Of a stretch of 64,000 nucleotides of DNA, positions 55,482 to 64,000 are shown one piece after another (the stretch's first letter is position 1; each line of letters opens with the position of its first letter). The notes beneath the pieces were generated by a model, which made no database searches, had not been told where the DNA came from, and was given only the letters and a program-made list of their open reading frames with translations. Location of the stretch: the NCBI RefSeq assembly GCF_019139535.1, contig NZ_CP077073.1, forward strand, positions 5,174,501 through 5,238,500, written 5' to 3'. This stretch comes from Pseudomonas muyukensis. GTDB lineage: Bacteria > Pseudomonadota > Gammaproteobacteria > Pseudomonadales > Pseudomonadaceae. The position numbers and the translations under genes were made by a program.

Positions 55482-56696
55482 TTAGTGGGCGGCCCACTCG
55501 ATCTTGGAGATGTCGACGCCGTCTTTGTACATGTCCCACAGCGGCGAGAGTTCGCGCAGCTTGTTGACTGCCTTGCAGACTTCCTGCGCGGCGTAGTCGA
55601 CTTCTTCTTCGCTGGTGAAGCGGCCGAAGGAGAAGCGGATCGAGCTGTGCGCCAGTTCGTCGTTGCGGCCCAGGGCGCGCAGGACGTAGGACGGCTCGAG
55701 CGAAGCGGAGGTGCAGGCCGAACCGGACGAAACGGCGATGTCCTTGAGCGACATCAGCAGCGACTCGCCTTCGACGTAGTTGAAGCTCAGGTTCAGGTTG
55801 TGCGGCACGCGCTGGGTCTGGCTGCCGTTGACGTACAGCTCTTCGAGGTTGGAAACCTGCTTGAAGAAGCGGTCGCTCAGGGCCTTGATGCGCACGTTTT
55901 CCGCGGCCATTTCCTGCTTGGCGATGGCGAAGGCTTCGCCCATGCCGACGATCTGGTGGGTCGGCAGGGTGCCCGAACGCATGCCGCGCTCATGGCCACC
56001 GCCGTGAATGATGGCTTCCAGGCGCACGCGCGGCTTGCGGCTGACGTACAGCGCGCCGATGCCTTTGGGGCCGTAGACCTTGTGCGCCGAGAACGACATC
56101 AGGTCGACCTTGAGCTTTTGCACGTCGATCTCGACCTTGCCGGCCGACTGGGCGGCGTCGACATGGAACAGCACGCCGCGCGAGCGGGTCAGTTCACCGA
56201 TGGCGGCGATGTCGTTGATCGAGCCGACTTCGTTGTTCACGTGCATCAGCGAGACCAGGATGGTGTCGTCGCGCAGGACGGCCTCGACCATGGCCGGGGT
56301 GACGATGCCGTCTTCGCCCGGCTCCAGGTAGGTCACTTCGAAACCTTCACGCTCGAGCTGGCGAGCGGTATCCAGGACCGCCTTGTGCTCGATCTTGGAG
56401 GTGATGATGTGCTTGCCCTTGGTCTGATAGAAGTGCGCCACGCCTTTCAGGGCGAGGTTGTCGGACTCGGTGGCACCACTGGTCCAGACGATCTCGCGCG
56501 GGTCGGCGTTGATCAGCTCGGCCACTTGGCGGCGGCCGTTTTCCACCGCTTCCTCGGCTTTCCAGCCGAACACGTGGGAACGCGAGGCCGGGTTACCGAA
56601 GTTCCCGTCGACCAGCAGGCACTCGGCCATCTTCTGCGCAACGCGCGGGTCGACCGGGGTGGTCGCGGAGTAATCGAGGTAGATCGGCAACTTCAT
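55482..56696 (-). CDS. iscS: Cysteine desulfurase IscS
   Basis: 404 aa, class V PLP aminotransferase. The PLP lysine is in [15 protein letters not shown], and the mobile active-site Cys in [13 protein letters not shown]. It supplies sulfur for Fe-S clusters and thiolated tRNA. It lies 42 bases after iscR and starts the assembly operon. Confidence 0.98.
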   Translation of the reverse strand: MKLPIYLDYSATTPVDPRVAQKMAECLLVDGNFGNPASRSHVFGWKAEEAVENGRRQVAELINADPREIVWTSGATESDNLALKGVAHFYQTKGKHIITSKIEHKAVLDTARQLEREGFEVTYLEPGEDGIVTPAMVEAVLRDDTILVSLMHVNNEVGSINDIAAIGELTRSRGVLFHVDAAQSAGKVEIDVQKLKVDLMSFSAHKVYGPKGIGALYVSRKPRVRLEAIIHGGGHERGMRSGTLPTHQIVGMGEAFAIAKQEMAAENVRIKALSDRFFKQVSNLEELYVNGSQTQRVPHNLNLSFNYVEGESLLMSLKDIAVSSGSACTSASLEPSYVLRALGRNDELAHSSIRFSFGRFTSEEEVDYAAQEVCKAVNKLRELSPLWDMYKDGVDISKIEWAAH

Positions 56697-56738
56697 TGAG
56701 TATCTCCTATCAGGCGGTGGCGTCGCTCGTCGCTGCTA

Positions 56739-57230
56739 TCAGTCGACGGCGGACGTCTCAATCTTGTCCAGCTGGGCGGTACGGCCTGCGACGCGGCGCA
56801 GGTCCTGACGCTGGGCGACTTCCTGCACCTCGCGGCGCATGACGAGGTCGGCCAGGCTGATGCCACTGAGGAATTCATGGATCTGCTGGCTGAGATCGCA
56901 CCACAGGTGGTGGGTCAGGCAGGTATCACCGGCGTGGCAATCCCCCAGGCCCTGGCAGCGGGTGGCGTCGACCGATTCGTTGACCGCGTCGATAACCTGG
57001 GCCACCTGGATGGTTTCCATGCCCCGCGACAGCTGGTAGCCGCCGCCCGGGCCGCGAACGCTGGAAACCAGGCTGCTGCGGCGCAGCTTGGCGAACAGCT
57101 GCTCCAGATAAGAGAGGGAAATGCCCTGGCGCTCGGAAATATCGGCCAGAGACACCGGCCCATGCTGCGCGTGCAACGCCAGGTCGAGCATGGCGGTCAC
57201 GGCGTATCGGCCTTTGGTAGTCAGTCGCAT
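56739..57230 (-). CDS. iscR: Fe-S-binding Rrf2 regulator IscR
   Basis: 163 aa. Winged helix at the N-terminus ([20 protein letters not shown]). The three cluster cysteines are C92, C98 and C104 ([18 protein letters not shown]). With a 2Fe-2S cluster it represses the isc operon by binding type 1 sites; two such sites are seen upstream of the gene. The first gene of isc. Confidence 0.97.
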   Translation of the reverse strand: MRLTTKGRYAVTAMLDLALHAQHGPVSLADISERQGISLSYLEQLFAKLRRSSLVSSVRGPGGGYQLSRGMETIQVAQVIDAVNESVDATRCQGLGDCHAGDTCLTHHLWCDLSQQIHEFLSGISLADLVMRREVQEVAQRQDLRRVAGRTAQLDKIETSAVD

Positions 57231-57275
57231 GGCGTATGGGTACCACGGGAGTTACAGGATGTGTGCGAGTATGCG

Positions 57276-57300
57276 ATTCCCGAGCATTTAAGTCAACTAT
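57276..57300. promoter_or_regulatory. IscR type 1 binding site, proximal
   Basis: ATTCCCGAGCATTTAAGTCAACTAT matches the IscR type 1 consensus (ATASYYGACTRWWWYAGTCRRSTAT) closely when read on the minus strand as ATAGTTGACTTAAATGCTCGGGAAT. It lies 46-70 bases before the iscR start. Confidence 0.85.
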
Positions 57301-57325
57301 TAGACCTAGTGCTTTAGTCGGGTAT
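57301..57325. promoter_or_regulatory. IscR type 1 binding site, distal
   Basis: Directly adjoining the first site, TAGACCTAGTGCTTTAGTCGGGTAT reads on the minus strand as ATACCCGACTAAAGCACTAGGTCTA, again close to the type 1 consensus. The two tandem sites cover the promoter of the isc operon, indicating autorepression. Confidence 0.8.
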
Positions 57326-57355
57326 GCATGCGGGAGGCGGGCGCGAGTGTAGCAG

Positions 57356-57383
57356 ACAAGGGGCGCGAGCACACGCCCCTTGT
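57356..57383 (-). terminator. Terminator hairpin after cysE
   Basis: ACAAGGGGCG (57356-57365) pairs perfectly with CGCCCCTTGT (57374-57383) around an 8-base loop. It lies just past the cysE stop and before the isc promoter region. T-run is short, so it may act mainly as a 3' stabiliser. Confidence 0.6.
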
Positions 57384-57398
57384 GTCGGGCTGGCGCAA

Positions 57399-58187
57399 TC
57401 AATGCGCCTGGGTGTCGCCCTGCTTCGCCTCGACGCAGGCTTCGGCAAACTCGTCGGCGGGCAGTGCCGGCAGCTCCTTGGCACAGTAGTCACTGCCCAT
57501 CCGGGTCAGCGCGCCACACATGCCCTCCAGGCGCTCGTCGACAGCTTGCAAGTGATCGAGCATCTGGCCGATGGCGCGCGCCACCGGGTCGGGCATGTCG
57601 CCGCTGACCCCATAGGCGTCGAAGCCGATCTTCTCGGCCATGGCCTTGCGCTTGGCCTCGAGCGCGTCATCCTCGCTCTTGACGATGATCCGCCCGGGGA
57701 TACCCACCGCAGTGGCGCCGGCCGGCACCGCCTTGGTCACCACCGCATTGGAGCCGATCTTGGCCCCGGCGCCGACGGTGAACGGGCCCAGCACCTTGGC
57801 GCCGGCACCGACCACCACGCCGTTTTCCAAGGTTGGGTGGCGCTTGCCCTTGTTCCAGCTGGTGCCGCCCAGGGTCACGCCCTGGTACAGGGTGACGTCG
57901 TCACCGATCTCGGCGGTTTCGCCGATGACGATGCCCATGCCGTGGTCGATGAAGAAGCGCCGGCCGATGGTGGCGCCGGGGTGGATCTCGATACCGGTCA
58001 GCCAACGGCCGAAGTTCGACACCAGCCGCGCCAGCCATTTGAAGTCACGCTTCCACAATGCGTTGCCCAGGCGGTGCAGCCAGATCGCGTGCATGCCGGG
58101 GTAGCAGGTCAGCACCTCGAAGGCGTTGCGCGCCGCCGGGTCACGATGGAACACGCTCTGGATATCTTCACGCAGACGCTCGAACAT
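57399..58187 (-). CDS. cysE: Serine O-acetyltransferase CysE
   Basis: 262 aa. The left-handed hexapeptide-repeat helix starts around [18 protein letters not shown], with catalytic His in the [12 protein letters not shown] region. It makes O-acetylserine for cysteine synthesis, the sulfur donor for the isc system next door. trmJ ends 3 bases upstream. Confidence 0.96.
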   Translation of the reverse strand: MFERLREDIQSVFHRDPAARNAFEVLTCYPGMHAIWLHRLGNALWKRDFKWLARLVSNFGRWLTGIEIHPGATIGRRFFIDHGMGIVIGETAEIGDDVTLYQGVTLGGTSWNKGKRHPTLENGVVVGAGAKVLGPFTVGAGAKIGSNAVVTKAVPAGATAVGIPGRIIVKSEDDALEAKRKAMAEKIGFDAYGVSGDMPDPVARAIGQMLDHLQAVDERLEGMCGALTRMGSDYCAKELPALPADEFAEACVEAKQGDTQAH

Positions 58188-58190
58188 CTT

Positions 58191-58961
58191 TCAGTCCTTC
58201 CGTTTATGCGGCTCGCCCCGTGCGACTTTCTGGGTCTCGGTGAGGATGCCGCGCAAAATGCTCATTTCCGAACGATTGACCGCGCTGCGCCCATAGAGCC
58301 GGCGCAGGCGCGGCATCAGGTGCTTGGGCTTTTCCGGGTCGAGGAAGCCGATGTCCACCAGGGTCTTTTCCAGGTGGTCGTAGAACATCTCCATTTCGTC
58401 CATGGTCGCCGGCTCGTTGCTGCGCAGCGAGTTGGCATCGAACTTCTCGACTTTCGACGGCGCGCCTTCGGCCGCCAGCCAGGCCATGCGCACCTCGTAG
58501 GAGAGCACCTGGACCGCGGCGGCAAGGTTCAGCGAGCTGAAGTCGGGGTTCGAGGGAATGTGCACATGGAAGTGACATCGCTGCAGTTCTTCGTTGGTCA
58601 GGCCGGCGTGCTCGCGCCCGAACACCAGGGCGATCTCTTCGCCGCCACGGGCGTGCTCCACGGCCTTGGCCCCGCACTCGCGCGGGTCGATCAGCGGCCA
58701 GGGGATGCTGCGCTCGCGGGCGCTGGTGCCCATCACCAGGCTGCAACCGACCAAGGCATCCTCGAGGCTGTCGACCACCTGGGCATTGGCCAGGATGTCG
58801 TCGGCGCCCGAGGCGCGCGCGGTGGCGTCGCCTGACGGGAACTCTTTTGGCTGTACCAGCACCAGGCGCGACAGGCCCATGTTTTTCATGGCACGAGCAG
58901 CGCCGCCGATATTGCCGGGGTGGCTGGTATTGACCAGAACAACACGAATATTCTGCAACAA
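58191..58961 (-). CDS. trmJ: tRNA (cytidine/uridine-2'-O-)-methyltransferase TrmJ
   Basis: About 256 aa from a TTG at 58961, which gives the family start MLQNIRVVLVNTSHPGN; longer in-frame starts exist and no clear ribosome site decides. SPOUT fold with VNTSHPGNIGGAARAMKNMG, ALVFGREHAGLTNEEL and AAAVQVLSYEVRMA. It methylates position 32 of certain tRNAs. It is divergent from suhB. Confidence 0.9.
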   Translation of the reverse strand: MLQNIRVVLVNTSHPGNIGGAARAMKNMGLSRLVLVQPKEFPSGDATARASGADDILANAQVVDSLEDALVGCSLVMGTSARERSIPWPLIDPRECGAKAVEHARGGEEIALVFGREHAGLTNEELQRCHFHVHIPSNPDFSSLNLAAAVQVLSYEVRMAWLAAEGAPSKVEKFDANSLRSNEPATMDEMEMFYDHLEKTLVDIGFLDPEKPKHLMPRLRRLYGRSAVNRSEMSILRGILTETQKVARGEPHKRKD

Positions 58962-59112
58962 GGTGTTGAGCTCACGGAGTAGGGATAAAGGGGCAAACGA
59001 TCTTACAGAAGCGACGGACGTAACGCCACGAAAGCGCATCTGACCCTTCTGCCGTCGTGGATTTCTGATAGACTATGCGGCTTTCCTCTTTAACATCCCA
59101 GGTGAAACGCCC

Positions 59113-59931
59113 ATGCAGCCTATGCTGAATATCGCCCTGCGCGCCGCTCGCAGCGCCAGTGAACTGATTTTCCGCTCCATCGAACGCCTGGATAGCATCA
59201 AAGTCGACGAAAAGCAGGCCAAGGACTACGTCTCCGAGGTCGATCGCGCCGCCGAGAAGGTCATCGTCGATGCCCTGCGCAAGGCCTATCCGAACCACTC
59301 GATCCAGGGTGAAGAGACCGGCCTGCACGCCGGCTCCGGTGAAGAAGGCAAGGACTACCTGTGGATCATCGACCCGCTCGATGGCACCACCAACTTCCTG
59401 CGTGGCGTTCCTCACTTTGCGGTCAGCATCGCCTGCAAATACCGCGGCCGCCTTGAGCACGCCGTGATCGTCGACCCGGTTCGCCAGGAAGAATTCACTG
59501 CCAGCCGTGGCCGTGGCGCCCAGGTCAATGGCCGGCGCATCCGCGTCAGCTCGCGCACCAGCCTGGACGGCGCCCTGCTGGGCACCGGCTTCCCGTTCCG
59601 CGACAGCCAGATGGCCGACCTGGACAACTACCTGGGCATGTTCCGCGCCCTGACCGGCCAGACCGCCGGCATCCGCCGCGCCGGCTCCGCCAGCCTCGAC
59701 CTGGCCTACGTGGCCGCCGGCCGCTTCGACGCCTTCTGGGAGTCGGGCCTGTCCGAGTGGGACATGGCGGCCGGCGTGCTGCTGATCCAGGAAGCCGGTG
59801 GCCTGGTGAGCGACTTCAACGGTGGCCACGACCACCTCGAGAAGGGCCACATCGTCGCGGGCAACATCAAGTGCTTCAAGGCCGTGCTGACGGCCATCCA
59901 GCCGCACCTGCCAGAGCACATGAAGCGCTGA
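59113..59931 (+). CDS. suhB: Inositol-1-monophosphatase family protein SuhB
   Basis: 272 aa. The metal-binding motifs IDPLDGTTNFLRG and WDMAAGVLLIQEAGG, and the EVDRAAEKVIV region, are diagnostic of the IMPase family. SuhB in Pseudomonas and E. coli has a role in rRNA antitermination and in gene regulation besides phosphatase activity. The only plus-strand gene here. A strong terminator follows. Confidence 0.95.
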   Translation: MQPMLNIALRAARSASELIFRSIERLDSIKVDEKQAKDYVSEVDRAAEKVIVDALRKAYPNHSIQGEETGLHAGSGEEGKDYLWIIDPLDGTTNFLRGVPHFAVSIACKYRGRLEHAVIVDPVRQEEFTASRGRGAQVNGRRIRVSSRTSLDGALLGTGFPFRDSQMADLDNYLGMFRALTGQTAGIRRAGSASLDLAYVAAGRFDAFWESGLSEWDMAAGVLLIQEAGGLVSDFNGGHDHLEKGHIVAGNIKCFKAVLTAIQPHLPEHMKR

Positions 59932-59950
59932 TCGCTTCGGGCATAAAAAA

Positions 59951-59974
59951 AGCACCCTCGGGTGCTTTTTTTTA
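59951..59974 (+). terminator. Rho-independent terminator after suhB
   Basis: AGCACCC/GGGTGCT (59951-59966) with a tight loop, flanked by AAAAAA and followed by eight T residues. Symmetric flanks make it bidirectional. Confidence 0.92.
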
Positions 59975-60001
59975 TGCCTATTGTCCCGCGAACCACGCCC
60001 C

Positions 60002-60119
60002 CTTGCAGGAGCGGCCTTGTGTCGCGAAAGGGGCGCGAAGCGGCCCCAGGATCTGTGATATGCCGCGAGATTGCCGGGGCTGCTCCGCAGCCCTTTCGCG
60101 ACACAAGGCCGCTCCTACA
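60002..60119. repeat. Inverted REP pair
   Basis: Plus-oriented REP at 60002-60048 and minus-oriented at 60075-60119 with the GGAGCGGCCTTGTGTCGCG core. They lie between convergent suhB and the glycine-zipper gene. Confidence 0.9.
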
Positions 60120-60139
60120 CAAAGCAGCCCGCGCCGGGA

Positions 60140-60688
60140 TCACTGCCCCGGCTGATTCTGGCTCAACACCAGCTTGCCATTCTTGTCCAACGGAATGGTC
60201 GAACCTGGGTCACGGTCCATCTTCACCTTGCCCACCTGGTCACCGATCGAATAGGTCACGTTGTAGCCCACCACCTTCTCGCTCAGGTCATTGACCGTGT
60301 TGCAGCGAGTCTGGGTAGTGGTATAGGTGTCACGCTCCTGCATGTACTCCTGGGCCTTGTTGCCGGCATAACCGCCACCGACCGCACCGGCCACCGTGGC
60401 GATCTTCTTGCCGGTGCCGCCGCCGACCTGGTTGCCCAGCAGGCCGCCAGCGAGCGCGCCGACCACGGTACCGGCGATCTGGTGCTGGTCCTTGACCGGC
60501 GCCTGGCGCGTCACCGCCACGTCCTTGCACACCTGGCGCGGCGTCTTGATGGTTTCCTTGATCGGCTGCACGTCGGTGACCTGGGCGTATTCAGGCCCTT
60601 TGTTGACCAAGCTGTAGGTCGCCACAGCACCTCCGGCGGTTACACCGACAGCACCCAGTACCGCACCCACCAGCATTGATTTGTTCAC
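60140..60688 (-). CDS. Glycine-zipper 2TM-domain protein
   Basis: 182 aa. The N-terminal helix (MLVGAVLGAVGVTAGGAVATY) acts as a signal or anchor. The glycine-zipper segment is VVGALAGGLLGNQVGGGTG followed by IATVAGAVGGGYAGNKAQEY. Such proteins (Rickettsia 17-kDa antigen-like) are cell-envelope proteins of unknown role. It lies downstream of the secDF terminator, so it is a separate unit. Confidence 0.85.
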   Translation of the reverse strand: MNKSMLVGAVLGAVGVTAGGAVATYSLVNKGPEYAQVTDVQPIKETIKTPRQVCKDVAVTRQAPVKDQHQIAGTVVGALAGGLLGNQVGGGTGKKIATVAGAVGGGYAGNKAQEYMQERDTYTTTQTRCNTVNDLSEKVVGYNVTYSIGDQVGKVKMDRDPGSTIPLDKNGKLVLSQNQPGQ

Positions 60689-60751
60689 GTGAACCTCCTA
60701 GTCATACCCGCGGGGTCTTGGCCCGCCTTCTCCCTGCCTTGGAGCAAAAAA

Positions 60752-60780
60752 AAAGGCGCGAGTTCAACACTCGCGCCTTT
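60752..60780 (-). terminator. Terminator of the sec operon
   Basis: AAAGGCGCGAGT (60752-60763) pairs perfectly with ACTCGCGCCTTT (60769-60780) around a 5-base loop. On the minus strand a T-run (nine Ts) follows. It ends yajC-secD-secF. Confidence 0.92.
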
Positions 60781-60809
60781 CTTTACGCCAAACGGCGCGG
60801 GACGAAGCC

Positions 60810-61718
60810 TTACGGACGCTCGTCCACACCCTCGGTCTTCACCGGCGGGATCAGGTCTTCGCTGTTCAGGTTCAGCCAGATCAGCACCACGTTGGCGATG
60901 TAGATCGACGAGTAGGTACCCGCCATGACGCCGATGAACAACGCCAGGGAGAAGCCGAACAGGTTGTCGCCGCCGAAGAACAGCAGCGCGGCGATGGCCA
61001 GCAAGGTCGACACCGAAGTGGCGATGGTGCGCAGCAGGGTCTGGGTGGTCGAGACGTTGATGTTCTCGATCAGCGAGGCCTTGCGCATCACCCGGAAGTT
61101 CTCGCGCACCCGGTCGAACACGACGATGGTGTCGTTGAGCGAGTAACCGATGATCGCCAACACCGCCGCCAGCACCGTCAGGTCGAAGGTGATCTGGAAG
61201 AACGACAGGATACCCAGCGTGACCACCACGTCGTGGACCAGCGAGATGATCGCGCCCACGGCGAACTTCCACTGGAAGCGGAAGGCCAGGTAGATGAGGA
61301 TGCCGCCCAGGGCCAGGAGCATGCCCATGCCGCCCTGGTCGCGCAGCTCTTCACCCACCTGCGGGCCGACGAACTCGACGCGCTTGACCGTGGCTGGGTT
61401 GTCGCCGCCGGCCTTCTGCAGCGCCGCGGCCACCTTGTTGCCCAGCTGCGGGTCATCGCCGGGCATGCGCACCAACAGGTCGGTGGTGGCGCCGAAGCTC
61501 TGCACCACGGCCTCGTGGAAGCCGGAGTCGACCAGCTCGGCACGCACGGCCTTGAGATCCGCCGGACGCTCGTAGGTCAGCTCGATCAGCGTGCCGCCGG
61601 TGAAGTCCAGGCCGAAGTTCAGGCCTTTCTGCCACCAGCTGAACAGCGCCAGCACGGTCAGGAGCACGGTAATGGCGAACGCGACATTGCGCACGCCCAT
61701 GAAGTTGATGGTTTTCAT
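60810..61718 (-). CDS. secF: Protein translocase subunit SecF
   Basis: 302 aa from the ATG at 61718. Six membrane helices: the first is FAITVLLTVLALFSWWQKG; the motif LNFGLDFTGGTLIEL follows. GYSLNDTIVVFDRVREN is the SecF family signature in the membrane core. It uses the proton gradient to help SecYEG-SecA release preproteins. It is 10 bases from secD. Confidence 0.97.
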   Translation of the reverse strand: MKTINFMGVRNVAFAITVLLTVLALFSWWQKGLNFGLDFTGGTLIELTYERPADLKAVRAELVDSGFHEAVVQSFGATTDLLVRMPGDDPQLGNKVAAALQKAGGDNPATVKRVEFVGPQVGEELRDQGGMGMLLALGGILIYLAFRFQWKFAVGAIISLVHDVVVTLGILSFFQITFDLTVLAAVLAIIGYSLNDTIVVFDRVRENFRVMRKASLIENINVSTTQTLLRTIATSVSTLLAIAALLFFGGDNLFGFSLALFIGVMAGTYSSIYIANVVLIWLNLNSEDLIPPVKTEGVDERP

Positions 61719-61728
61719 CGCAGCTCCC

Positions 61729-63594
61729 TCAAACCCACAGCTTCTTGATGTCACGCCCGCCGCAGGTCAGGTTGACCATGGCGCGGGTCACCATGACGGC
61801 GGTGAACATCGAGGTGAAAATCCCGAGGGACATGGTGACCGCGAAGCCCTTGACCGGGCCGGTACCCATGGCGAACAGGATGCCGCCGACCAGCAGGCTG
61901 GTCAGGTTGGCGTCGATGATCGCGGTGTAGGCGCGGTTGAAACCTTCGTGGATGGCGCGCTGCACCGACATGCCGGCTTTGAGCTCCTCGCGGATGCGCG
62001 AGAAGATCAGCACGTTGGCGTCCACCGCCATACCCATGGTCAACACGATACCGGCGATACCCGGCAGGGTCAGCGTGGCGCCCAGCAGCGACATCAGCGC
62101 CAGCAGCAGGACCATGTTGCCCGCCAGGGCAACGGTGGCGATCACGCCAAAGCCGCGGTAGATGGCGATGATGAACAGCGAGACGAACAGCATGCCCCAC
62201 AGCGACGCATCGATACCCTTGGTGATGTTGTCGGCACCCAGGCTTGGGCCAATGGTACGTTCTTCGGCGAAGTACATCGGCGCGGCCAGACCACCGGCAC
62301 GCAGCAGCAGGGCCAGTTCCGAGGACTCACCCTGGCCGTTCAGGCCGGTGATGCGGAATTGGCTGCCCAGCGGCGACTGGATGGTCGCCAGGCTGATGAT
62401 CTTCTTCTCTTCCTTGAAGCTCTGTACGGCAACGTCCTTCTCGACGCCGTCGACGGTCTGCTTCTCGTAGCGGGTGACCGGCTTCTGCTCGATGAAGATC
62501 ACCGCCATGCTGCGCCCAACGTTGCTGCGGGTGGCGCGGCTCATCAGCTCGCCGCCATGGCCGTCGAGGCGAATGTTCACCTGCGGGCGACCGTGCTCGT
62601 CGAAGCTGGCCTGGGCGTCGGTGACCTGGTCACCGGTGATGATCAGGCCGCGCTCGACCGCGGCGGAGCGGCCGCCTTCGCGGAACTCGAACACCTCGGT
62701 GGTGGCCTTGGAAGCGCCCGGCTCGGCACCGAAGCGGAACTCCAGGTTGGCGGTCTTGCCGAGGATACGCTTGGCCTCGGCGGTGTCCTGCACGCCCGGC
62801 AGCTCGACCACGATGCGGTTGGCGCCCTGGCGCTGGACCAGCGGCTCGGCCACGCCCAGCTCGTTCACACGGTTGCGAACGGTAGTCAGGTTCTGCTTGA
62901 TGGAGTATTCGCGGATCTCGGCGACCTTGGCCTGGGTCAGGGCCAGGCGCAGCACGGCAAGTTCGCTGCGCTCGGTGGTGGTCAGGTCGAAATCATTGAA
63001 ATTCTTGCGGATCAGGCTGCGGGCCTGTTCGCGGGTGGCATCGTCGGCGAAGCCCAGCATGATCCCGCCATCCTGCTGCGGCAGGCTGCGGTAGCGGATG
63101 CGCTCTTTGCGCAGCAAGGTCTTGACCTCGCCTTCGTAGACTTTCATGCGCGCGGTCATGGCCTTGTCCATGTCCACTTCCAGCAGGAAGTGCACACCAC
63201 CGGACAGGTCCAGGCCGAGCTTCATCGGGCTTGCACCCAGGTTGCGCAGCCACTGCGGGGTGGTCTGGGCCAGGTTCAGGGCCACGACATAGTCGTCGCC
63301 GAGGGCCTTGCGCGCCACATCCTTGGCCGGCAGCTGGTCTTCCTGGTTGCTCAGGCGCACCAGGGCACTGCCCTTCTCGCCCAGGCTGCCGCCCTTGACG
63401 GTAATGCCGGCATCGCCCAGCGCCTTGGTCACGCGGTCGAGGTCGGCCTGGCTGACATGCAGGGCGGAGCTGGCGCCGCTGATCTGCACCGCCGGATCAT
63501 CCGGGTAGAGGTTGGGTGCGGAATAAATGAAGCCGACCGTCAGTACCAACACGATCAGCAGGTATTTCCACAGAGGGTATTTGTTCAGCATCAC
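61729..63594 (-). CDS. secD: Protein translocase subunit SecD
   Basis: 621 aa. A first helix (YLLIVLVLTVGFIYSAPNLY) is followed by the large periplasmic P1 domain (LGLDLSGGVHFLLEVDMD, VELPGVQDTAEAKRILG). The C-terminal helices hold GMAVDANVLIFSRIREEL. It forms a complex with SecF and YajC. The 61-base gap to yajC has a GGGGCGC/GCGCCCC hairpin. Confidence 0.97.
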   Translation of the reverse strand: MMLNKYPLWKYLLIVLVLTVGFIYSAPNLYPDDPAVQISGASSALHVSQADLDRVTKALGDAGITVKGGSLGEKGSALVRLSNQEDQLPAKDVARKALGDDYVVALNLAQTTPQWLRNLGASPMKLGLDLSGGVHFLLEVDMDKAMTARMKVYEGEVKTLLRKERIRYRSLPQQDGGIMLGFADDATREQARSLIRKNFNDFDLTTTERSELAVLRLALTQAKVAEIREYSIKQNLTTVRNRVNELGVAEPLVQRQGANRIVVELPGVQDTAEAKRILGKTANLEFRFGAEPGASKATTEVFEFREGGRSAAVERGLIITGDQVTDAQASFDEHGRPQVNIRLDGHGGELMSRATRSNVGRSMAVIFIEQKPVTRYEKQTVDGVEKDVAVQSFKEEKKIISLATIQSPLGSQFRITGLNGQGESSELALLLRAGGLAAPMYFAEERTIGPSLGADNITKGIDASLWGMLFVSLFIIAIYRGFGVIATVALAGNMVLLLALMSLLGATLTLPGIAGIVLTMGMAVDANVLIFSRIREELKAGMSVQRAIHEGFNRAYTAIIDANLTSLLVGGILFAMGTGPVKGFAVTMSLGIFTSMFTAVMVTRAMVNLTCGGRDIKKLWV

Positions 63595-63655
63595 GCCGCC
63601 CGTTCAAGACGCGGGGCGCTTTGCGCGCCCCGACTGGAAAAATGAAACCGGTAAC

Positions 63656-63991
63656 TCAGATAGCCTTGAGCGTACCTTTTGGCAGGGTCGCGGCAATGGC
63701 GCCCTTCTGGAACTTCAGTTCGACGTTGTCGGACACTTCCAGGACCACGAAGTCGTCGGCAACCTTGACGATCTTGCCGGCGATGCCGCCGTTGGTCACC
63801 ACTTCGTCACCCTTTTGCAGGTTGCTCAGCAGGTTTTTCTGCTCTTTGGCACGCTTGGCCTGCGGGCGCCAGATCATCAGGTAGAAGATGACCAGGAAAC
63901 CGACCAGGAAAATCCACTCGAAGCCGGTACCGGCTGGGCCGGCGGCGGGGGCTGCTGCGTCCGCGTAGGCGGCGGGAATCAAGAAGCTCAT
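63656..63991 (-). CDS. yajC: Sec translocase accessory protein YajC
   Basis: 111 aa. One N-terminal membrane helix (FEWIFLVGFLVIFYLMIW), then the YajC motif RPQAKRAKEQKNLL and GGIAGKIVKVADDFVVLEV. It binds SecDF in the inner membrane. The gene before it (probably tgt) is outside the window. Confidence 0.95.
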   Translation of the reverse strand: MSFLIPAAYADAAAPAAGPAGTGFEWIFLVGFLVIFYLMIWRPQAKRAKEQKNLLSNLQKGDEVVTNGGIAGKIVKVADDFVVLEVSDNVELKFQKGAIAATLPKGTLKAI

Positions 63992-64000
63992 TGGGCACTC

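Noticed and set aside
60140..60688. Toxin-antitoxin or phage holin reading of the glycine-zipper protein
   Set aside because: The double glycine-zipper and conserved neighbours fit an envelope protein; no partner gene is adjacent.
61591..63645. Long plus-strand frame opposite secD
   Set aside because: Antisense shadow of a well-conserved gene with low-complexity translation.

Overview
The window is a GC-rich, densely coded piece of a Pseudomonas chromosome, most likely the P. putida group. The gene order (roxR/roxS, the dipeptide ABC locus, prfC, a fec-type iron locus, speC, the piu genes, then der-bamB-yfgM-hisS-ispG-rodZ-pilF-rlmN-ndk, the isc operon, cysE-trmJ, suhB and secF-secD-yajC) is the one I know from that group. 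The many REP palindromes with a GGAGCGGCCTTGTGTCGCG core support this. No species can be named from the sequence alone.

Layout. Positions 1-1500 hold the end of an unrecognised gene, a 62-residue protein and a tandem REP array. Positions 1493-4230 carry the RoxR/RoxS redox two-component system and a periplasmic SIMPL-domain protein. Positions 4543-15158 are a dipeptide-uptake locus: three paralogous binding proteins, an OprD-family porin and the DppBCDF transporter. Positions 15297-19333 hold a 24-residue membrane peptide, an AraC-type regulator and a small amine/polyamine cluster (FAD oxidase, cupin, PotF-like binding protein). prfC follows, then an OpuC-like osmoprotectant ABC transporter (21613-25055).

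Positions 25064-30882 are the most plastic part. A direct tandem array of 106-bp REP units is split by a 1,224-bp IS3-family element with a CCT target duplication and a frameshifted transposase. It is followed by a FecA/FecR/FecI ferric-citrate-type surface-signalling operon. An orphan protein (30920-31450), speC with a long structured leader, and a Fur-type iron cluster (Sel1 protein, PiuC, PiuA, PepSY/flavodoxin reductase) come next. A transaminase/omega-amidase pair follows.

From 42381 to the end the window is almost wholly conserved housekeeping on the minus strand: ribosome assembly GTPase, outer-membrane assembly, His-tRNA and isoprenoid synthesis, Fe-S cluster assembly under two IscR sites, cysteine synthesis, and the Sec accessory complex. 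suhB is the only gene there on the plus strand.

I found no tRNA, rRNA, CRISPR array, prophage or clear defence system. The least explained material is the structured intergenic DNA (the speC leader and the region before the OpuC operon), the two tandem REP satellites, and a few orphan proteins.
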